Below, in pieces: positions 25,674 to 30,438 of a stretch of 30,438 nt of DNA. The notes under the pieces were generated by a model. The model was not told where the DNA came from. It saw only the letters and a list, made by a program, of their open reading frames with translations, and made no database searches. Source of the stretch: CAYTSW01 sp964440605 (lineage in GTDB: Bacteria > Planctomycetota > Phycisphaerae > Phycisphaerales > UBA1924); the NCBI GenBank assembly GCA_964440605.1, contig CAYTSW010000016.1, positions 1-30,438 on the forward strand, given 5' to 3'. A program made the translations under genes and the position numbers. Within the stretch, counting starts at the first letter, position 1. Each line of letters starts with the position of its first letter.

Positions 25674-27593
25674 GTGCACGGACGACTCGGCGGCAACACA
25701 TCACGAGGCATAGGGGGGCGCGGCGAGGACCGCCAGCGTGTGCTCGATGCCGTCGACATTGTCGACCTTGTCGGTGATTGCGTGGCGCTGAAGGCCAAGG
25801 GTCGGGAGTACGTCTGCCTCTGCCCCTTCCACGACGATCGCAACCCGAGCATGTACGTCGTGCCCCACAAGCAGATCTATCACTGCTTCGTCTGCGGGGC
25901 GGGCGGGAACGCGATCGACTTCGCGATGAAGTATCACGGGATGGGGTTCCGCGAGGCGCTTGAACTGCTGGCGCAGAAGGGCGGCATCGAGCTCACCCCG
26001 ATGAGCCCCCCCACTGCGCACCGCCGGCGCGATGGCGACGGCGTTCCCGATCACCCCGGCGTCGGCCGCGACGAGATCGCGCGTGCCAACGCGTTCGCCC
26101 AGGACTTCTTCCGCACGGTGCTGCGTCACCCCGAACACGGAGCCGTCGCCCGGGCGCTGATCGAACGCCGCGGCATCAGCGCACAGATGGTCGAGGCCTT
26201 CGGCGTCGGTGCCGCTCCGGCGCGGTGGGACGGGCTGGTGCAAACCGCGCGTTCCAAGGACGTGCCCGTTGAGTGGCTGCTCGCGGCGGGGCTCGTGAAG
26301 GCCCGCGAGCGCGAGGGCGGGCACTACGACGCGCTGCGGAACCGGCTGACCTTCCCGATTCTCGACCAGGCCCGTCGGGCGATCGCGTTTGGCGGTCGGC
26401 GTCTGGACGACGATGACGAGCCGAAGTACCTCAACTCGCCCGAGACGGCGCTGTTTGTCAAGGGCGCCACGCTGTATGGGTTGCCGCAGGCGACGCGGGC
26501 GATCCGCGAGACGCGGCGTGTGATCGTGACCGAGGGGTACACCGACGTCGTCGCGTGCCACCAGCACGGCGTGGAGAACGTGGTGGCGACGCTGGGGACG
26601 GCGTTGACCGAGCGTCACGCTCGGCTGGTGCGCCGGCTCGCGGACGAGGTCATCCTGCTCTTCGACGGTGACGAGGCGGGCCAGCGGGCCGCGGATCGCG
26701 CCTTCGAGGTCTTCTTCCCCGAAGCGCTGGACGTGCGGGTGGCGGCGTTGCCCGGCGGGCGCGATCCGGACGAGGTGCTCAAGGAGGAGGGCGGGGATGA
26801 GGCGTTCGCGCGGATGCTTGAGGAGGCGGAGGATGTCCTCGAGCACCGGGTGCGTCGGCTTGAGCGCGAGCTGAACGCCTCGGGGCGCGGCGTCGGGAGC
26901 GCGGGACGCTCGCGGGTCGTGGAGGAGATGGTCGGTCGGCTTGCGGACCTCGGGCTGGACAATCTGCCGCCGATCCGCAGGCGTTCGATCCTCGATCGCC
27001 TGGCGCGACTGGCGGGCGTGGATGCGCGCACGGTGGCGGAGGCGGCGCAGCGCACGGGGCGGCGACGACCGGGCCGCGCCGATGAGGAAGCGGGCGCTGA
27101 GGAGCCGGCGCGGATCATCCGGCCCGCGACAACCGCGGAGCATGCGCTGGCCTGCCTGCTGGCGCGCCCCGACCTGGCAAAGCGGGCGGGCGACGATGCG
27201 CGATTCGTGCTCGACCCGGGCGGGTTTGGTCGACCGGCGGCGGCGCTAGTCGCCCGCGAGGCGCTCGCGCTGGTGGACGCGGGTGTTGGGTGCGGGGTGT
27301 CGGAACTGCTGGGACGGCTGGAGGAGTCGGCGGCGCGCGAGGCCGCGGTGACGCTCAGCGCGCACGTCGACCGGTGGACCGACGAGGCGATCGAGGCGCA
27401 TTGGCAGGAGTGCGTGCGGCGGCTGCGGCTGGCCCGGGGCGTCCTGCCGACGGCGCGGGACGACGCGGCGGGCGAGTCGGCGGACGCCGACCCGCTCAGC
27501 GCGGCGCTCGAAGCGCGGCGGACGCTGGGGCAGAACGTGGCGGGATTGCCTCGGGTGCGCGGGGGCGGCGCGGGGAACGGGGGTGGGTCATGA
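25674..27593 (+). CDS. dnaG: DNA primase
   Basis: The 639-residue enzyme lays the RNA primers for replication. The zinc-binding domain is CPFHDDRNPSMYV with CFVCGAGGNAIDF (Cys50, His53, Cys71, Cys74). The RNA polymerase core has RLTFPILDQARRAIAFGGR, LYGL, and a Toprim domain with EGYTDV (287-292) and DGDEAG (331-336), the catalytic acidic residues. The C-terminal third, which binds helicase DnaB, is divergent but has the expected length. The start is uncertain: GTG at 25674 has GAAGG 5 nt upstream and is preferred; TTG at 25662 is an alternative with a weaker site. rpoD follows after 199 bp, as in the conserved dnaG-rpoD operon; rpsU, often present upstream, is absent. Confidence 0.95.
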   Translation: MHGRLGGNTSRGIGGRGEDRQRVLDAVDIVDLVGDCVALKAKGREYVCLCPFHDDRNPSMYVVPHKQIYHCFVCGAGGNAIDFAMKYHGMGFREALELLAQKGGIELTPMSPPTAHRRRDGDGVPDHPGVGRDEIARANAFAQDFFRTVLRHPEHGAVARALIERRGISAQMVEAFGVGAAPARWDGLVQTARSKDVPVEWLLAAGLVKAREREGGHYDALRNRLTFPILDQARRAIAFGGRRLDDDDEPKYLNSPETALFVKGATLYGLPQATRAIRETRRVIVTEGYTDVVACHQHGVENVVATLGTALTERHARLVRRLADEVILLFDGDEAGQRAADRAFEVFFPEALDVRVAALPGGRDPDEVLKEEGGDEAFARMLEEAEDVLEHRVRRLERELNASGRGVGSAGRSRVVEEMVGRLADLGLDNLPPIRRRSILDRLARLAGVDARTVAEAAQRTGRRRPGRADEEAGAEEPARIIRPATTAEHALACLLARPDLAKRAGDDARFVLDPGGFGRPAAALVAREALALVDAGVGCGVSELLGRLEESAAREAAVTLSAHVDRWTDEAIEAHWQECVRRLRLARGVLPTARDDAAGESADADPLSAALEARRTLGQNVAGLPRVRGGGAGNGGGS

Positions 27594-27641
27594 AGGCGTG
27601 GGGAAGTGAACGGTTCAACGGTTCGAGGTGGGGCGGACGAT

Positions 27642-27702
27642 CCGGGTTCTGCTACGCAGTACCCGGGCACCCGAAGTGGGCGCGGGTTGCGAGCAACCCG
27701 CG
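27642..27702 (+). other. Two tandem stem-loops between dnaG and rpoD
   Basis: First hairpin 27642-27666: CCGGGT pairs with ACCCGG and, inside, CTGC with GCAG around TAC, with one T-T mismatch. Second hairpin 27681-27702: CGCGGGTTG pairs perfectly with CAACCCGCG around a CGAG loop. Neither is followed by a T-run. A tandem repeat AACGGTTC lies at 27609-27624. They may be processing or attenuation elements that separate dnaG and rpoD expression. Confidence 0.6.
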
Positions 27703-27792
27703 GCATCGGGGGGATGGTGGAGGTGGGACGTGGCGCGTCGGCTCGGCGCGTCTGGAGTTGGCTTGCCCGCTCAGGCTCTGGAGGCTTGCATC

Positions 27793-29634
27793 GTGACACT
27801 CGAGTTCGTTCCTTCGCTGTGTGATCTCTTCGACGTCGGCGCCCGTCGCGGGTGGCTCGGGTACGAAGAGCTCAACGACATCCTCCCGGACGACTACGTC
27901 GATCAGGACACGATCGACGACGTGCTGGTCGAGTTCGACCGGCGCGGCGTGGAGTTCGTGGACCTGCTCGAGTTCCGGGCGCGGATGTGGCGCCTGTCGC
28001 GGGAGGCGGGGGGCACCAACGGCGTGGGCGAGGCCTTCGACATCCGCCAGGCGATCAAGGCGCGTCGGCGTCCGACCCAGGAAGATGCGGTCAAGATCGC
28101 CGACGAGATCGAGGCCGAGGAGAAGGGCGGGGCGCTCGTTGACGAGGAGACCGCGCTCGCCGAGGAGCAGCGTTCGGAGGACGAGTCGTCGTCCGAGAGC
28201 GGGGCCCGTCGGATCGACGACCCGGTGCGCATGTACCTGACGCAGATGGGCACGATCCCTCTGCTGACGCGCGACGAGGAGATCCGTCTGGCGAAGAAGA
28301 TCGAGACGACGCGGATGATCTTCCGCCGGCGCGTGCTGGAGCAGGATCACGCGGTGCTCGAGGCGTGCAATATCCTCGAGCAGGTGCACCGGAGCGAGCT
28401 GCCGTTCGACCGGACGATGCGTGTGTCGACGGCGGAGGAGAATCACAAGCAGACGCTGGCCAAGCGGATCCCGTACAACGTGCCGACGGCGCGCAAGCTG
28501 GTGGAGCTCGATCGCGAAGACTGGCGGGCGCTCAACGAAGCGATCGACGCGGGCGACGAGAAGGCCGAGGCCTCCATCCGCACCCGCATCGCCCAGCGCC
28601 GGCGCAAGCTCGCGACGCTGATGGAAGAGTGCTGTCTGCGGACGAGCCGCATCGCGCCGCTGCACAAGAAGCTGCGCAGCATCGCTGCGAAGATGCTCGA
28701 GCTGCAGGCCGAGCTCGCCAAGGCCGAGGCCGACCCGGGACGTTACGAGCCGGAAGACGAGGCGATGATGCGCGACCAGCTCGCGGGGTTCCGCGAGATG
28801 GTGCTCGCCGAGCCGGAGGAGCTCGACGAGCGTGTCAGGCTGATGGACACGGTGTTCTGGGAGTACGAGCAGGCCAAGCGCGACCTGAGCGCGGGCAACC
28901 TGCGTCTGGTGGTGTCGATCGCCAAGAAGTACCGCAACCGCGGGCTCTCCTTCCTCGACATCATCCAGGAGGGCAACACGGGCCTCATGCGGGCGGTGGA
29001 CAAGTACGAGTACAAGCGTGGGTACAAGTTCTCGACGTACGCGACGTGGTGGATCCGCCAGGCGATCACGCGGGCGATCGCGGACCACGCGCGGACCATC
29101 CGCATCCCGGTCCACATGATCGAGACGATGAGCAAGCTGCGCAACCACCAGAAGCACCTGCTGCAGAAGCTGGGTCACGAGCCGACGATCGAGGAGCTCG
29201 CCGAGGCGGCGGGCATGACCGCCGAGGAGACCCGGCGCGTCATGAAGATCAGCCGCCACCCGATCAGCCTCGATCGCCCCGTGGGCGAGAGCGAGGACAG
29301 CCAGTTCGGGGACTTCATCGAGGACGAGACGCAGGAGGCGCCCTCGAACGTGGCTTCCAGCGAGATGCTCCGCTCGCGCATCGACGAGGTGCTCAAGACA
29401 CTGAGCTACCGCGAGCGCGAGATCATCAAGCTCCGCTACGGCATCGGCGACGGCTACACCTACACGCTCGAGGAAGTCGGGCGGATTTTCAAGGTTACCC
29501 GCGAACGCGTCCGCCAGGTCGAGGCCAAGGCGATCCGCAAGCTCCAGCACCCGACGCGCAGCCGGAAGTTGAACCAGTTTGTGGACGAGTTCGGCGAGGA
29601 GCGCGAGTCGAGCGTGAACGCTTCGGTGGCGTAA
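27793..29634 (+). CDS. rpoD: Primary RNA polymerase sigma factor (sigma-70/SigA)
   Basis: The 613-residue protein uses a GTG at 27793 with GGAGG 8-9 nt upstream; the frame is open further upstream, but that part is not sigma-like. Region 1.1 is present (ARRGWLGYEELNDILPDDYVD). Region 1.2 is DDPVRMYLTQMGTIPLLTRDEE (~142-163). A ~190-residue non-conserved segment follows. Region 2 (~365-450) includes NLRLVVSIAKKYRNRGLSFLD and YKFSTYATWWIRQAI, for -10 recognition and melting. Region 3 spans ~455-530. Region 4 (~535-590) includes the helix-turn-helix YTLEEVGRIFKVTRERVRQVE, for -35 recognition. All regions are intact, so it is the housekeeping sigma factor. It is operonic with dnaG and followed by a strong hairpin. 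Confidence 0.98.
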   Translation: MTLEFVPSLCDLFDVGARRGWLGYEELNDILPDDYVDQDTIDDVLVEFDRRGVEFVDLLEFRARMWRLSREAGGTNGVGEAFDIRQAIKARRRPTQEDAVKIADEIEAEEKGGALVDEETALAEEQRSEDESSSESGARRIDDPVRMYLTQMGTIPLLTRDEEIRLAKKIETTRMIFRRRVLEQDHAVLEACNILEQVHRSELPFDRTMRVSTAEENHKQTLAKRIPYNVPTARKLVELDREDWRALNEAIDAGDEKAEASIRTRIAQRRRKLATLMEECCLRTSRIAPLHKKLRSIAAKMLELQAELAKAEADPGRYEPEDEAMMRDQLAGFREMVLAEPEELDERVRLMDTVFWEYEQAKRDLSAGNLRLVVSIAKKYRNRGLSFLDIIQEGNTGLMRAVDKYEYKRGYKFSTYATWWIRQAITRAIADHARTIRIPVHMIETMSKLRNHQKHLLQKLGHEPTIEELAEAAGMTAEETRRVMKISRHPISLDRPVGESEDSQFGDFIEDETQEAPSNVASSEMLRSRIDEVLKTLSYREREIIKLRYGIGDGYTYTLEEVGRIFKVTRERVRQVEAKAIRKLQHPTRSRKLNQFVDEFGEERESSVNASVA

Positions 29635-29660
29635 GCGCGAGCATACGGCATCACGACCAT

Positions 29661-29697
29661 ACAACACGAGCACCGGGCGCGAGCCCGGTGTTGTTGT
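29661..29697 (+). terminator. Terminator of rpoD
   Basis: CACCGGGC (29671-29678) pairs with GCCCGGTG (29683-29690) around GCGA; ACAACA to the left can pair with TTGTTGT, which directly follows the stem. The hairpin lies 36 bp past the rpoD stop, between convergent rpoD and ubiX, and may work in both directions. Confidence 0.75.
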
Positions 29698-29777
29698 GCG
29701 CTCGTCGCATCGGTTGTGTCAGTCGCGCGCGAAGGGCCGCCGTGCTTGCGCCGCGTGCTCTATGCGCACAACTCTGT

Positions 29778-30438
29778 TTACCGAGCCAGGTGGCCCTTCT
29801 CGTCCGACAGGTGTTCTTCCCACCGTTTCGAGAGGGTGTGCTCGACGCGCAGGAGGTCGAGGACGCGGGCGACGGAGAAGTCGATGATGTCGTCGATGGT
29901 GCTCGGGTTGAGGTAGAAGCCGGGGTTGGTCGGCGCGACGATCGCGCCGGCGAGGGTGGCGGTGCGCATGTTCTCGATGTCGATGAGGTTCAGCGGGCTC
30001 TCGCGGTGGCAGAGGACGAGCGGGAGGCGTTCCTTGAGAGCGACGGCGCAGGCGCGGTAGACGAGCTTGTCGCCGTTGCCCGAGGCGACGGCTCCGAGCG
30101 TGGTGCTGGAGCAGGGCATGACGATCATGCCGTCGTGTCGGAACGACCCCGAGCCGATGGAGGCGCCGACGTCCCTGGAGGGGTGGACGGTGATGCGGTG
30201 TTCGTCGAGGTCGGCGCCCGCGGGGAGGGAGGCGAGGAGGCGGGCGTCGAAGCTGGTCATGCCGAGTTCGTCGTGGAGGAGTCGTTTGCCGTAGTCGGTG
30301 ACGGCGAGGTGGAGTTCGTGCCCGGCACGGTGGAGGGTGGTGGTGAGGCGTTTGGCGTAGAGGGCGCCCGAGGCGCCGGTGATGGCGACGATGAATCGCT
30401 TACCGGTGGGTGAGCGTGGTGAGGGATCGTCGTCGGGC
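29778..30438 (-). CDS. ubiX: Flavin prenyltransferase UbiX, N-terminus beyond window edge
   Basis: Reading leftwards, 219 codons are open from the right edge to the stop at 29778. No start codon is seen before the family's first strand (KRFIVAITGASGALYAKRL), so the true start is outside; an ATG at 30260 lies inside the domain and would remove the FMN-binding loop. Conserved parts are GASGALYA, MPCSSTTLGAVASGNGD, the segment RACAVALKERLPLVLCHRE and PLNLIDIENM. UbiX attaches a dimethylallyl group to FMN to make the prenyl-FMN cofactor of UbiD-type decarboxylases. With mqnE nearby, it may serve menaquinone synthesis by the futalosine route, but this is inference. It is convergent with rpoD. Confidence 0.95.
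   Translation of the reverse strand, partial: PDDDPSPRSPTGKRFIVAITGASGALYAKRLTTTLHRAGHELHLAVTDYGKRLLHDELGMTSFDARLLASLPAGADLDEHRITVHPSRDVGASIGSGSFRHDGMIVMPCSSTTLGAVASGNGDKLVYRACAVALKERLPLVLCHRESPLNLIDIENMRTATLAGAIVAPTNPGFYLNPSTIDDIIDFSVARVLDLLRVEHTLSKRWEEHLSDEKGHLAR

Noticed and set aside
27628..27792. A 55-codon N-terminal extension of RpoD
   Set aside because: The sequence is not sigma-like, contains the two stem-loops, and a good ribosome-binding site points to the GTG at 27793.
27652..29673. A 673-codon open frame on the minus strand opposite rpoD
   Set aside because: Shadow frame of a certain sigma factor gene, without any domain.
29778..30260. A short UbiX starting at the ATG at 30260
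   Set aside because: The frame continues upstream with the essential KRFIVAITGASGALYA segment, so that ATG is internal and the gene is cut by the window edge.

Overview
The window is GC-rich (by eye well above 60%) and densely coded, with few horizontally acquired features: no IS element, CRISPR array, tRNA or rRNA was seen. Two neighbouring secreted proteins end in the cysteine-bracketed 'GC-type dockerin' tail (CPADFNNDG...DGADFG.FGA.FG...DC). This tail, the futalosine-pathway gene mqnE and an F-type ATP synthase operon lacking its gamma/beta/epsilon genes suggest a planctomycete of the class Phycisphaerae. That assignment is inference from protein features.

Layout. 1-2376: three secreted proteins on the minus strand, namely a partial FG-GAP beta-propeller protein and two dockerin-tailed proteins. 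2474-7972 (minus): ATP synthase operon in the order AtpZ/AtpI-like, AtpI-like, atpB, atpE, atpF, atpH, atpA, closed by hairpins; atpG, atpD and atpC are not here. Strong stem-loops lie on both sides of atpE and between atpH and atpA. 8083-11872 (plus): a DUF444 (YeaH/YhbH) VWA protein, a small double-ACT protein and a receiver-HDOD protein. 11852-15500 (minus): a three-gene operon of an orphan LolD/MacB-type ABC ATPase, a membrane protein with two zinc ribbons and a GYF-like domain, and a secreted transglutaminase-like protein. This is the best candidate for an undescribed system. 15695-17001 (plus): an HPt protein followed by a PleD-like receiver-GGDEF diguanylate cyclase. 17019-19195: a divergent DUF58 VWA protein and an EamA/DMT transporter. 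19250-20668 (minus): mqnE. 20907-22988 (plus): a long cytoplasmic coiled coil joined to a two-TM, Wzz-like membrane module. 23042-25355 (minus): an acylphosphatase, HAD phosphatase and DUF418 membrane protein operon. 25674-29634 (plus): dnaG and rpoD, the core of the macromolecular-synthesis operon, with two tandem hairpins between them. 29778-30438 (minus): ubiX, whose N-terminus lies beyond the right edge.

Themes. Housekeeping functions (ATP synthase, primase, primary sigma factor, menaquinone synthesis) alternate with planctomycete-type signalling and surface genes. MqnE makes the menaquinone precursor aminodeoxyfutalosine, and UbiX makes the prenyl-FMN cofactor for UbiD-type decarboxylases, which may serve the same pathway. 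c-di-GMP signalling is represented by the HPt/REC-GGDEF pair and perhaps the HDOD protein; no histidine kinase is in the window. Several gene ends carry a related 20-nt hairpin (CACCGGGC arms with a four-base loop) that probably acts as a terminator. Gene starts were chosen from ribosome-binding sites, signal peptides and family alignment, and often differ from the longest open frame.
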